Shown one piece after another: positions 1 to 6,246 of a DNA stretch of 8,937 nt. The position numbers and the translations under genes are program-made. The notes beneath the pieces are model-generated. The model was given only the letters and a program-made list of their open reading frames with translations. It was not told the DNA's origin and ran no database searches. The stretch covers positions 1 to 8,937 of the forward strand of contig CAMYUO010000047.1 in NCBI GenBank assembly GCA_947302065.1. The letters run 5' to 3'. The stretch's first letter is position 1. Each line of letters opens with the position of its first letter. The DNA comes from an uncultured Clostridia bacterium. GTDB taxonomy: Bacteria; Bacillota; Clostridia; Oscillospirales; Ruminococcaceae.

Positions 1-873
1 AACATCAGAGAACTATTGAAAGAACATGGTGGAGTATGGATTACTGCAGATAAATTCGTAAGAGATCTCGGCGCTATAACTTATGCCTCTCTTACAGATT
101 CAGATGGAGAGATTGTCAGACAGGCTATGAGAAAGGGTGGAGCCAAGGTGGCTGATATTCCTATTAATCATACCGTGATTCAAGGAAAAGTGTCTGAGGC
201 AAAGAAGTATTTTGATAAGGCAAAAAAAGTCGTTGTTACGGGGCTTCCCGTAAGAAAGGCTTTCAGCAAGATGTCAAAGCAGGAGGCAAGAAAACAGCTC
301 GGCTTTGACAATGACACGGTGTGCGTGCTTTCCACAGGCGGAAGCCTCGGCTCGCTGACGATAAACAAGTATACCGCGAAGCTGCTGAAATATTACCAGG
401 ACAATGATATCAAGGTCGACCACATCCATTCCTACGGCACTTACAGCGAGTACAAGGACTACGTTAAGACGCTGGAGGAAAGCGGTGTGAACATCAAGGG
501 CAACAAGCACAGGATAGTTGACAGCTATGTGAATATGCCTGTTGCAATGGCTGCGTGTGACCTTGTCATCACAAGGTGCGGCGCGTGCGCACTTACAGAG
601 ATAGAAGCGATGGGCAGACCTGCGGTGATGATACCGTCGCCTATGGTCGCAGAGAACCACCAGTATTACAACGGTATGGTGCTGCAGAACGCTGGCGCGG
701 GAATCGTCATTGAGGAAAAAGACCTCACGGACGAACTGTTCATCAAGACTGTCACAGACTACATAAGTGACCCTAAGAGGCTGGATGAGTCGGCGAAGAA
801 CGCCGCAAAGCTTCATATAAAGGATACCAGGGAGCGCATAATGCAGGCGCTGGATAAGCTGCTTGCAAAGTAG
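1..873 (+). CDS. murG: MurG C-terminal domain, 5'-truncated, with a foreign-looking N-terminal stretch
   Basis: MurG transfers GlcNAc from UDP-GlcNAc to lipid I on the inner face of the membrane, making lipid II. The frame is open at the window edge, so the true start is not seen; the TTG at 16 has no good ribosome site. Counting from base 1, the nucleotide-sugar domain is clear: TGLPVR at residues 80-85 (family: TGNPVR), GGSLGSLTIN at 113-122, the acidic residue of LTEIEAMG at E200, and NHQYYN at 219-224, which contacts UDP-GlcNAc in the family. About 290 residues are visible against roughly 360 for the family. The first ~60 residues do not fit the MurG N-domain: no GGY-type glycine loop and no HEQN motif. 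LLKEHGGVWITAD there resembles motif III of class I SAM methyltransferases. Codon use also changes near base 190-260. The MurG call for the C-terminal part is firm; the integrity of the gene is doubtful. Confidence 0.85.
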   Translation, partial: NIRELLKEHGGVWITADKFVRDLGAITYASLTDSDGEIVRQAMRKGGAKVADIPINHTVIQGKVSEAKKYFDKAKKVVVTGLPVRKAFSKMSKQEARKQLGFDNDTVCVLSTGGSLGSLTINKYTAKLLKYYQDNDIKVDHIHSYGTYSEYKDYVKTLEESGVNIKGNKHRIVDSYVNMPVAMAACDLVITRCGACALTEIEAMGRPAVMIPSPMVAENHQYYNGMVLQNAGAGIVIEEKDLTDELFIKTVTDYISDPKRLDESAKNAAKLHIKDTRERIMQALDKLLAK

Positions 874-929
874 GGAAGATAAGAGAGAAGAAAAAACACT
901 TGACTATTAACTATTAAGAGGAATTGTAA

Positions 930-1853
930 ATGGCTAAGAAAAAGAAGAATATCGCTGACGGCTCGGGGGATATGGATGCCATAAAGCTCCCTGACCAGAA
1001 GAAAATCAGAGCGCTCAATACCGAGACCCGCAGAGGAAGTGCTGTGAACCAGTATGCCGAGTCGCTGTTTTCGACTGATAAAAGCCGCCATCAAGGCTCG
1101 TTTGAAAGAGCTATCGCATACGAGGACCCGGGCAGGAACCTGACTCTTGTTCCCGATGACGAGGAAGAAGAGGAAGAGGAGGACATCACCGAGTTCGCTG
1201 CGAGAAACGTGCCCAAGGCAACGGGTCTTAACCGCGGAGTCAAGCTCGGCGGACAGTATGTAAGAAAGAAAACTATCGTCATATGGTGCGTTGTTGCGGT
1301 GACGTTTTTGCTGGTGATGATGTTCGCATTCCCACCGATATTTGCAGACGACACCGACAACTCAAAGGTGCTTGAAAACCAGGACATATTCAAGGATATG
1401 GGTATGACGGGTCTGAAGGCTTATGCCTCTGCGCACTATTACGTAAACAGCGAAAAGGCGTTTTCATCTGAAAAGGCGGAGAATTACCGCGTGGTGAACC
1501 TTGCGTTCACGGCAAGGAACCTGTCGCCCTTCACGGTGGAGATACCTAAGTTCGTTGTGACAAAAGTTGACCCGCTTTATGAGGATCACATTTGCTATGT
1601 GGCGTCGGGAAGCGTCAATGAAAACAACGAGGACGTCCCCGAAACGATAGCAGCTTTCAGCTCAAAGAAGATAAATATTCAGGTGCTCGTGAACGTTACC
1701 GACCTTTCGGAAGCGCAGTTCAACGAGGCTGTCAGCTCAATGATAATTTCGACACAGGGAATGAACAAGAAGGTTTTCGGGCTTTCTATCCCGTGCGTGC
1801 CGTATTTCATCTTCGTGTCCAACAACATCTCACTGAGCCTGGATACTAAATAA
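930..1853 (+). CDS. Unrecognised single-pass membrane protein in the murG-murA interval
   Basis: I do not recognise the family. The 307-residue product starts at ATG 930, with AAGAGGAA at 916-923 six bases upstream. The layout is a basic start (MAKKKK), a polar cytoplasmic region of ~113 residues, one transmembrane segment at about 115-137, and a ~170-residue outer domain. The cytoplasmic part carries an acidic run of two Asp and eight Glu/Asp at 76-85. KK before the membrane segment and no signal-peptidase site suggest N-in, C-out topology. The outer domain alternates hydrophobic and polar residues (for example VVNLAFTARNLSPFTVEI at 188-205), suggesting a beta-sandwich; this is inference only. 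It lies 56 bases after murG and 64 bases before murA, so it is probably co-transcribed. Its position suggests an envelope or division role, but no enzymatic motif is visible. Confidence 0.85.
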   Translation: MAKKKKNIADGSGDMDAIKLPDQKKIRALNTETRRGSAVNQYAESLFSTDKSRHQGSFERAIAYEDPGRNLTLVPDDEEEEEEEDITEFAARNVPKATGLNRGVKLGGQYVRKKTIVIWCVVAVTFLLVMMFAFPPIFADDTDNSKVLENQDIFKDMGMTGLKAYASAHYYVNSEKAFSSEKAENYRVVNLAFTARNLSPFTVEIPKFVVTKVDPLYEDHICYVASGSVNENNEDVPETIAAFSSKKINIQVLVNVTDLSEAQFNEAVSSMIISTQGMNKKVFGLSIPCVPYFIFVSNNISLSLDTK

Positions 1854-1876
1854 TTTTCACCGAAAAGGCGAAATTT
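1852..1876 (+). other. Imperfect hairpin between the membrane-protein gene and murA
   Basis: AATTTTCACC (1852-1861) can pair with GGCGAAATTT (1867-1876) around a GAAAA loop, with two mismatches. It overlaps the stop codon of the upstream gene. No T-run follows, so it may be an mRNA-stability or attenuating hairpin rather than a terminator. Weakly supported. Confidence 0.3.
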
Positions 1877-1903
1877 GCATAAGATAAGTCAGACCAAACC
1901 ATT

Positions 1904-1909
1904 GGGGAG
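1904..1909 (+). promoter_or_regulatory. Ribosome binding site that fixes the murA start
   Basis: GGGGAG ends eight bases before ATG 1918. The in-frame GTG at 1909 overlaps this site and cannot use it, so ATG 1918 is the likely start. Confidence 0.7.
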
Positions 1910-1917
1910 TGACACTT

Positions 1918-3177
1918 ATGCAAAAGCTCGTTATTCGTGGAGAAAAGAGACTTTGCGGCGAGATAGCCGTGCAGGGAGCGAAAAACAGCGCACTTGCACT
2001 GCTTGCGGCGTGCGTGCTCTGCTCGGGCGAGGTGGTGCTGAAAAACTGCCCTGCGCTGAGCGACGTTTTTGCGGCGTGCAGGATACTTAACAGGCTGGGC
2101 TGCAAAAGCAGATACCTCGACCACTGCGCTTATGTTGACGCAGGCGGTATGAGCGAATGTGCCGTGCCCGAGGATATGATGAGGCAGATGCGCTCGTCGA
2201 TAGTTTTTCTCGGCGCAGTGCTTGGCAGAAAGGGTCAGTGCGAGCTTTCTTATCCGGGCGGGTGCGAGCTTGGACCAAGACCGATAGATATGCATTTGAG
2301 CGCCCTTTCACAAATGGGCGTGAAGATAAATGAGGAGTACGGCGTGCTGTGCTGCGAGTGTCCCAAGGGACTGCACGGCGCACGGATAAACCTCGATTTC
2401 CCGTCGGTCGGTGCGACCGAGAACATAATGCTTGCAGCGGCGCTGGCAAAGGGCGAAACGGTGATAACCAATGCCGCCCGAGAGCCTGAAATTGCCGACC
2501 TCGGTGATTTTCTAAACTGCTGCGGAGCGAGAGTGTCGGGGCAGGGAACTTCGACAATTGTGATAAGCGGTGTGGATAAGCTGCACGGCTGCGAATATGA
2601 GGTCATGCCCGACAGGATAGCTGCGGCAACGTATATGTCTGCTGCTGCGATAACAGGCGGCGAGCTTGACCTGAAAAACGCAAGGGCGGAGCATCTCGGA
2701 GCGGTGATACCCGTGTTCGAGCAGATGGGCTGCCGTGTGTTTTCTTATGATGACAGGATTTATATTGCAGGCAAACAGCCGCTTAAAGCGGTGAAAACTA
2801 TAAGAACGATGCCTTTTCCTGCTTTTCCGACCGATGCGCAGGCTGTCGTTATGGCAGCGCTGACAAAGGCAAAGGGAACGAGCGTCGTTGTGGAGAATAT
2901 TTTCAGCAGCCGTTACCGCCACGTCGATGAACTGGTGAGAATGGGCGCTGATATCAAAACAGAAGGAAAAGTTGCGGTCATCGAGGGCGTTGAAAGGCTT
3001 TACGGTGCAAGGGTGAGAGCTGCCGACCTCAGAGGCGGAGCTGCGCTCGTGCTGGCAGGTCTTGCGGCGCAGGGCGAAACAGAGGTGGAGAACCTTTGTT
3101 ATATCGACCGCGGTTATGAAAGTATAGAGAAGTATCTGCGCAATGTCGGCGCAGACGTATGCAGGATGACCTCATAG
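1918..3177 (+). CDS. murA: UDP-N-acetylglucosamine 1-carboxyvinyltransferase (MurA)
   Basis: MurA catalyses the first committed step of peptidoglycan synthesis: transfer of enolpyruvate from PEP to UDP-GlcNAc in the cytoplasm. The 419-residue product has the normal family length. The start at ATG 1918 gives MQKLVIRGEKRLCGE, matching the usual MurA N-terminus. Catalytic and binding residues fall at their expected places: K22-N23 in GAKN, C116 in PGGCELGPRPID (the PEP-binding cysteine targeted by fosfomycin, C115 in E. coli), R121, D306 in FPTDAQ, R372 in DLRGG, and the DRGYESIE segment near residue 397. The protein is therefore predicted active and, having Cys rather than Asp in the loop, of the fosfomycin-sensitive type; that is inference from the family. 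Tandem stops TAG and TAA end the gene. Clostridia often carry two MurA paralogues, and which one this is cannot be told here. Confidence 0.97.
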   Translation: MQKLVIRGEKRLCGEIAVQGAKNSALALLAACVLCSGEVVLKNCPALSDVFAACRILNRLGCKSRYLDHCAYVDAGGMSECAVPEDMMRQMRSSIVFLGAVLGRKGQCELSYPGGCELGPRPIDMHLSALSQMGVKINEEYGVLCCECPKGLHGARINLDFPSVGATENIMLAAALAKGETVITNAAREPEIADLGDFLNCCGARVSGQGTSTIVISGVDKLHGCEYEVMPDRIAAATYMSAAAITGGELDLKNARAEHLGAVIPVFEQMGCRVFSYDDRIYIAGKQPLKAVKTIRTMPFPAFPTDAQAVVMAALTKAKGTSVVVENIFSSRYRHVDELVRMGADIKTEGKVAVIEGVERLYGARVRAADLRGGAALVLAGLAAQGETEVENLCYIDRGYESIEKYLRNVGADVCRMTS

Positions 3178-3213
3178 TAAAGAGGTCGGGATGAGAGTTA
3201 AGGAAAGATAAAA

Positions 3214-4524
3214 ATGAAAGACGTAGTAAAATCAGTTCCGCAGGGCGACCTTGAATCAGAGGTCAAGCGGAGAAACGGCCGTGAGCAGGGCAGTATCGTA
3301 GGTTATTGCGCTATTGCCTTTGTTTTTGTTGCGTTCATCGTGCTGGTGCTTTGCCTGACTGTCTTTTTCAAGATAACGAATGTCGAGATAAACGGCGTTA
3401 CGCTCTACCGTGACGAGCAGATACTCGGCGTCGGCGGCATCGTCAACGACGAGAACCTCGTGCGCACGAACACCAAGATAATAAAGCAGAGACTTGAGGA
3501 GAAACTTGTTTTCATCGAGTCGGCACAGGTCGAGAAAAAATATCCGTCAACGCTCGTCATCACAGTGACAGAGGCTGAAAAAGCCGCTGACATCGTGGTG
3601 GATAACACATTCTGCACCGTTTCACGCACGGGCAGAGTGCTCGAGGTAGGAAAACCTGCGGCAACAGGCGGCATTCCCGTGATAAGAGGCTTTGAGCTGT
3701 CAACTAAGAATCCCGGCGACAAAATGGAAAGCAGCGATTCGGGCAAGCTGAAGATATACAACGACCTGATGAAGATACTCGACGATATAGGAATGAACAA
3801 GATAACCGAGATAGACCTCAGCAGCCGTTCGGGAATAACTATCCTCTATGACGGCAGGATAACGCTGGAGATAGGCAGCTCGGTCGACCTTGACTATAAG
3901 CTGAGCTACTTCAAGGCGGTCATCGACAGCAAGCTGTCCGAGGATTTCAAGGGCAGACTCGTTTATAACGGCGCAGACAGCGGTATCTCAGCGATACCCG
4001 ACGGTGCGGCTGTAAAGGACGACTCGCAGAAGGACGACCAGAAAACCGATAAGACGGACGATAAAAAGCAGGACGATAAGAAAACAGACGATAACAAGCC
4101 CGATGATAATGGCAATAACGCAGCCGACCCGAATGCTGCTGCCGATCCTAATGCCGCAGCCGATCCGAATGCTGCGCCCGCAGATGTCAACGATTACGGG
4201 TATATGCAGAACAACGACAATAACAATACCAATAACGCTCAGACCACAGACCCCAACGCTTATACCGATTACAACCAGTATTATCAGTACGATCAGAATA
4301 ACCAGTACGATCAGTATAATCAGTATGACCAATACAACCAATATAACCAATACGATCAGTACAATCAATACGATCAGTATAACCAGTACAACCAGTATAA
4401 CCAATACAATCAGGACTATCAGAACTATACCGATTATAATGCCTACGGCGGCAATACCTATGACCCCGGCGGCGGTTATGCCGGATATGACGGCTATACG
4501 GACTATAATGCCTATGGCTATTGA
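3214..4524 (+). CDS. ftsQ: Cell-division protein FtsQ/DivIB with a long low-complexity C-terminal tail
   Basis: FtsQ/DivIB is a bitopic divisome protein that, with FtsL and FtsB/DivIC, controls septal peptidoglycan synthesis. The ATG at 3214 follows AAGGA (3200-3204) by nine bases, 36 bases after murA. The order is: cytoplasmic tail 1-27; membrane segment ~29-51; POTRA domain ~53-120 beginning FFKITNVEINGV and including the typical VEKKYPSTLVITVTE; beta domain ~121-255. The usual family protein ends about here. This one continues for ~180 residues outside the membrane: an Asp/Lys/Gln-rich linker (~266-300), three DPNAAA units (~304-322), an Asn-rich patch (327-347), twelve uninterrupted Tyr-Asn/Asp-Gln triplets (365-400), and a Gly/Tyr-rich end (411-436). 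The FtsQ identification is firm from domain order and context. The tail function is unknown. Confidence 0.92.
   Translation: MKDVVKSVPQGDLESEVKRRNGREQGSIVGYCAIAFVFVAFIVLVLCLTVFFKITNVEINGVTLYRDEQILGVGGIVNDENLVRTNTKIIKQRLEEKLVFIESAQVEKKYPSTLVITVTEAEKAADIVVDNTFCTVSRTGRVLEVGKPAATGGIPVIRGFELSTKNPGDKMESSDSGKLKIYNDLMKILDDIGMNKITEIDLSSRSGITILYDGRITLEIGSSVDLDYKLSYFKAVIDSKLSEDFKGRLVYNGADSGISAIPDGAAVKDDSQKDDQKTDKTDDKKQDDKKTDDNKPDDNGNNAADPNAAADPNAAADPNAAPADVNDYGYMQNNDNNNTNNAQTTDPNAYTDYNQYYQYDQNNQYDQYNQYDQYNQYNQYDQYNQYDQYNQYNQYNQYNQDYQNYTDYNAYGGNTYDPGGGYAGYDGYTDYNAYGY
4123..4176 (+). repeat. Three 18-base units encoding ADPNAA in the ftsQ tail
   Basis: Three adjacent 18-base units each encode the same six residues and are followed by an Ala-Pro-Ala-Asp exit. 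The units differ only at synonymous third positions (for example GAC/GAT and CCG/CCT). Confidence 0.85.
4306..4413 (+). repeat. Twelve 9-base units encoding Tyr-(Asn/Asp)-Gln in the ftsQ tail
   Basis: Twelve uninterrupted triplets of Tyr-Asn-Gln or Tyr-Asp-Gln. Codons are shuffled among TAC/TAT, AAC/AAT/GAC/GAT and CAA/CAG, so DNA units are similar but rarely identical. Degenerate flanks extend the pattern from about 4270 to 4440. Confidence 0.92.
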
Positions 4525-4559
4525 ATTGACTGATCTGATGCAGGTTTGTGCGGTATAGA

Positions 4560-4580
4560 CAATTTTTTGTTGAAAAATTG
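4560..4580 (+). other. AT-rich perfect hairpin after ftsQ
   Basis: CAATTTTT (4560-4567) and AAAAATTG (4573-4580) form a perfect 8-bp stem around a 5-base loop, 36 bases after the ftsQ stop. It has only one GC pair and no following T-run, so it is a weak terminator at best. It could mark the 3' end of the upstream transcript. Confidence 0.4.
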
Positions 4581-4631
4581 ATCGATTAACGGTTTTTTAA
4601 TAGAATTTTTATTTTAATGTCAATAAACCGC

Positions 4632-4660
4632 TTTACATTTGCATCAGAATGTGATAATAT
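4632..4660 (+). promoter_or_regulatory. Vegetative promoter of ftsZ
   Basis: TTTACA (4632-4637) and TAATAT (4655-4660) are separated by 17 bases, and TGA just before the -10 box gives an extended -10. Transcription would start near 4667, leaving a ~106-base leader. The boxes fit the housekeeping sigma factor. An inverted repeat (TTACATT / AATGTGA, 4633-4639 and 4648-4654) lies within the promoter. Confidence 0.8.
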
Positions 4661-4690
4661 AGTACTATCTAATAATGTGTTAACAGGTCG

Positions 4691-4713
4691 TATTGTGTCT
4701 GCAAGGCACGATA
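4691..4713 (+). promoter_or_regulatory. Leader hairpin of ftsZ mRNA
   Basis: TATTGTGTC (4691-4699) pairs with GGCACGATA (4705-4713) around a TGCAA loop: nine pairs including two G-U. It lies about 25 bases into the predicted ftsZ transcript and 45 bases before the ribosome site. It may stabilise the mRNA or serve as a protein or RNA contact; there is no direct evidence of function. Confidence 0.45.
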
Positions 4714-4772
4714 GCTTGGCTTAAGAATGTTAATTATTAAGGATTCAAACATAATATAGGAGGATAAGGAAT

Positions 4773-5912
4773 ATGGGTTACGAAATCGTAGACGAGCCGG
4801 TAGCAGGCGCAAAGATAAAGGTCATCGGTGTCGGCGGCGGCGGCGGAAACGCACTTAACGGCATCATTGCTCAGGGTATCAGAGGAAATGTTGAGTATAT
4901 CGCCGTAAATACAGATGCACAGGCTCTTAAGAAGTTTGATGCAGAGAATACTATCCAGATCGGCAGAAAGCTGACTAAGGGACTCGGCGCAGGCGCAAAG
5001 CCTGAGATCGGTGAGTCTTCCGCACAGGAGAGCAAGGACGAGATCGCTGAAAAGATCAAGGACGCTGATATGGTATTCATCACCGCAGGTATGGGCGGCG
5101 GAACAGGTACAGGCGCAGCTCCTGTTATCGCAGAGATCGCAAGAGAGCTCAACAAGCTCACCATCGGCGTTGTTACAAAGCCTTTCAAGTTTGAAGGCAT
5201 CAAGAAGATGGACAGAGCCGAGAAGGGTATCGAAGCACTCAAGCAGAACGTTGATGCTCTTATCGTTATCCCTAACCAGAATCTTATCGATACAGATATG
5301 AAGAATCTCACAATGGCACAGGCTTACGCTATCTCTGATAACGTGCTCAAGACTGATGTTATCGCAATTGCAGAGATCATCACAAGACATGACGAGATCA
5401 ATGTTGACTTTGCTGACGTTACAACTATCCTGACAAATGCAGGTCAGGCTCACATAGCTATCGGTCACGGCGAGGGCAAGGACAAGGTCCAGGATATCCT
5501 CAACCAGGTCGTTACATCAAGACTGCTCGAGACATCTATCGCAGGCGCAAGAAGACTTATCGTCAACGTTACAATGTCGCCTGACCTCACAGTTCTGGAT
5601 ATGGCTGAGCTGACAGAGGCTATTTCCAATGCAGCTGACGACGGCGCTGATATCATCTTCGGTAACGGCACTGACGAGAATGCAAAGGATACAATGGACG
5701 TAACTGTTATCGCAGCTGATTTCACAGACAACGCTGCTCCGGTTGAGGAGGCAAAGCCTGTTAATCCGTTCGCAAAGTTCGCTCCGAAGCCGGCTGAGAC
5801 AGAGGCAAAGGCAGAGGCAAAGGCTGACGCTGAGGCAATGCAGAAGGCAGGCGTTAAGGCTGCTGATAACCCGAATTACTACGACGATATCTTCAATATC
5901 TTCCAGAAGTAA
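4773..5912 (+). CDS. ftsZ: Cell-division GTPase FtsZ
   Basis: FtsZ is the tubulin homologue that polymerises with GTP into the Z-ring at mid-cell. ATG 4773 follows AGGAGG (4758-4763) by nine bases, a strong site. Key segments in the 379-residue product: the glycine-rich GVGGGGGNALN near 19-29, NTDAQAL at 46-52, the tubulin signature GMGGGTGTG at 106-114, and the T7 synergy loop NVDFADV at 210-216, whose acidic residues drive GTP hydrolysis. The globular core ends near 318. A linker of ~50 residues rich in Ala, Glu and Lys follows, then the end NPNYYDDIFNIFQK. That end is unlike the common DIPTFLR-type peptide that binds FtsA, SepF or ZipA. Ala codons are nearly all GCA/GCT and Val codons mostly GTT, unlike murA, which suggests high expression. 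It has its own promoter and terminator-like hairpin. Confidence 0.98.
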   Translation: MGYEIVDEPVAGAKIKVIGVGGGGGNALNGIIAQGIRGNVEYIAVNTDAQALKKFDAENTIQIGRKLTKGLGAGAKPEIGESSAQESKDEIAEKIKDADMVFITAGMGGGTGTGAAPVIAEIARELNKLTIGVVTKPFKFEGIKKMDRAEKGIEALKQNVDALIVIPNQNLIDTDMKNLTMAQAYAISDNVLKTDVIAIAEIITRHDEINVDFADVTTILTNAGQAHIAIGHGEGKDKVQDILNQVVTSRLLETSIAGARRLIVNVTMSPDLTVLDMAELTEAISNAADDGADIIFGNGTDENAKDTMDVTVIAADFTDNAAPVEEAKPVNPFAKFAPKPAETEAKAEAKADAEAMQKAGVKAADNPNYYDDIFNIFQK

Positions 5913-5937
5913 TCCAAAGAAAAGAATATTTTATCGG

Positions 5938-5970
5938 ATAAGGCAAATCATTGGTTGATTTGCCTTATTC
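5938..5970 (+). terminator. Terminator-like hairpin after ftsZ
   Basis: ATAAGGCAAATCA (5938-5950) and TGATTTGCCTTAT (5956-5968) form a perfect 13-bp stem with a TTGGT loop, 25 bases after the ftsZ stop. The following T-run is short (TTATTC), so release may be partial, but the stem is long and well placed. Confidence 0.7.
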
Positions 5971-5987
5971 TAAAGTAAAAATACAAA

Positions 5988-6028
5988 CTATGTGTAGTCC
6001 CTGAGAGCCATAAAGGGACTATATATAG
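5988..6028. other. Second strong hairpin in the ftsZ-divIVA gap
   Basis: CTATGTGTAGTCCC (5988-6001) pairs over 14 positions with GGGACTATATATAG (6015-6028), with two G-U pairs and a 13-base loop. No T-run follows. It sits between the ftsZ hairpin and the divIVA promoter and belongs to neither gene clearly. It could be a second terminator stem, a 3'-end structure or a small RNA. Confidence 0.5.
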
Positions 6029-6077
6029 AAAGCCGCTGAAAATAAAGCATTCACCGAAACTTTTTTAGTAAAAACAC

Positions 6078-6106
6078 TTGAATTTTCGGCGCTGTTTTGG
6101 TATAAT
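6078..6106 (+). promoter_or_regulatory. Vegetative promoter of the divIVA-fumarase beta operon
   Basis: TTGAAT (6078-6083) and a consensus TATAAT (6101-6106) are separated by 17 bases. The start would be near 6113, giving a ~134-base leader before the divIVA start codon. Confidence 0.85.
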
Positions 6107-6113
6107 GATTGTA

Positions 6114-6223
6114 AGGTCGTTACGGTTTGTCATAAAGGGCTGTAAAAGTCGGTCTGAAGTATGCCGCGCCCCGATACAACGAGCCTGCACGGACGGTCTT
6201 TGATATAAATCATTTTGAAGATC
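6114..6223 (+). promoter_or_regulatory. Foldable, GC-rich leader of divIVA
   Basis: The leader is more GC-rich than the flanking intergenic DNA and shows a long-range pairing: AGGTCGTT (6114-6121) with AACGAGCCT (6178-6186), with one bulged G. Inside, GGGC (6137-6140) faces GCCC (6168-6171). Next to the ribosome site, GGTCTT (6195-6200) pairs with AAGATC (6218-6223), enclosing TGAT-ATAA-ATCA. The stem at the very transcript start and the 3' hairpin ending 11 bases before GGAGGG would suit a cis-regulatory RNA. I match it to no known riboswitch class. The rest of the 5913-6246 gap holds the two hairpins and promoter listed separately and no credible gene. Confidence 0.4.
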
Positions 6224-6234
6224 TAATGAATTTT

Positions 6235-6240
6235 GGAGGG
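6235..6240 (+). promoter_or_regulatory. Ribosome binding site that fixes the divIVA start
   Basis: GGAGGG ends six bases before ATG 6247. An earlier in-frame ATG at 6226 would place this site inside the coding region and has no ribosome site of its own, so ATG 6247 is preferred. Confidence 0.9.
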
Positions 6241-6246
6241 AATATT

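Noticed and set aside
900..928. Promoter with TTGACT at 900-905 before the membrane-protein gene
   Set aside because: No acceptable -10 box at 16-18 bases; the region is mostly ribosome site and a short ACTATTA direct repeat.
3988..4404. Minus-strand 138-residue open frame with a very hydrophobic product
   Set aside because: It is the antisense of the ftsQ repeats; the Val/Ile/Leu runs mirror Tyr-Asn-Gln and Asp codons. No ribosome site and no family resemblance.
4270..4440. CRISPR-like array or minisatellite
   Set aside because: Units are 9 bases, in frame within ftsQ, with no spacers; simply coding repeats.
4103..4558. Plus-strand 151-residue Thr/Ile-rich open frame overlapping the ftsQ tail
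   Set aside because: A shifted frame through the repeats; low complexity and no ribosome site. FtsQ continues in frame through the same bases.
1856..6059. Ten-base word TTCACCGAAA occurring at 1856-1865 and 6050-6059
   Set aside because: Too short to exceed chance in a window of this size, and the flanks do not match.
6161..6208. Fifteen-codon leader peptide (ATG CCG CGC ... TAA) in the divIVA leader
   Set aside because: No ribosome site upstream and no run of regulatory codons; the bases are better explained by RNA pairing.
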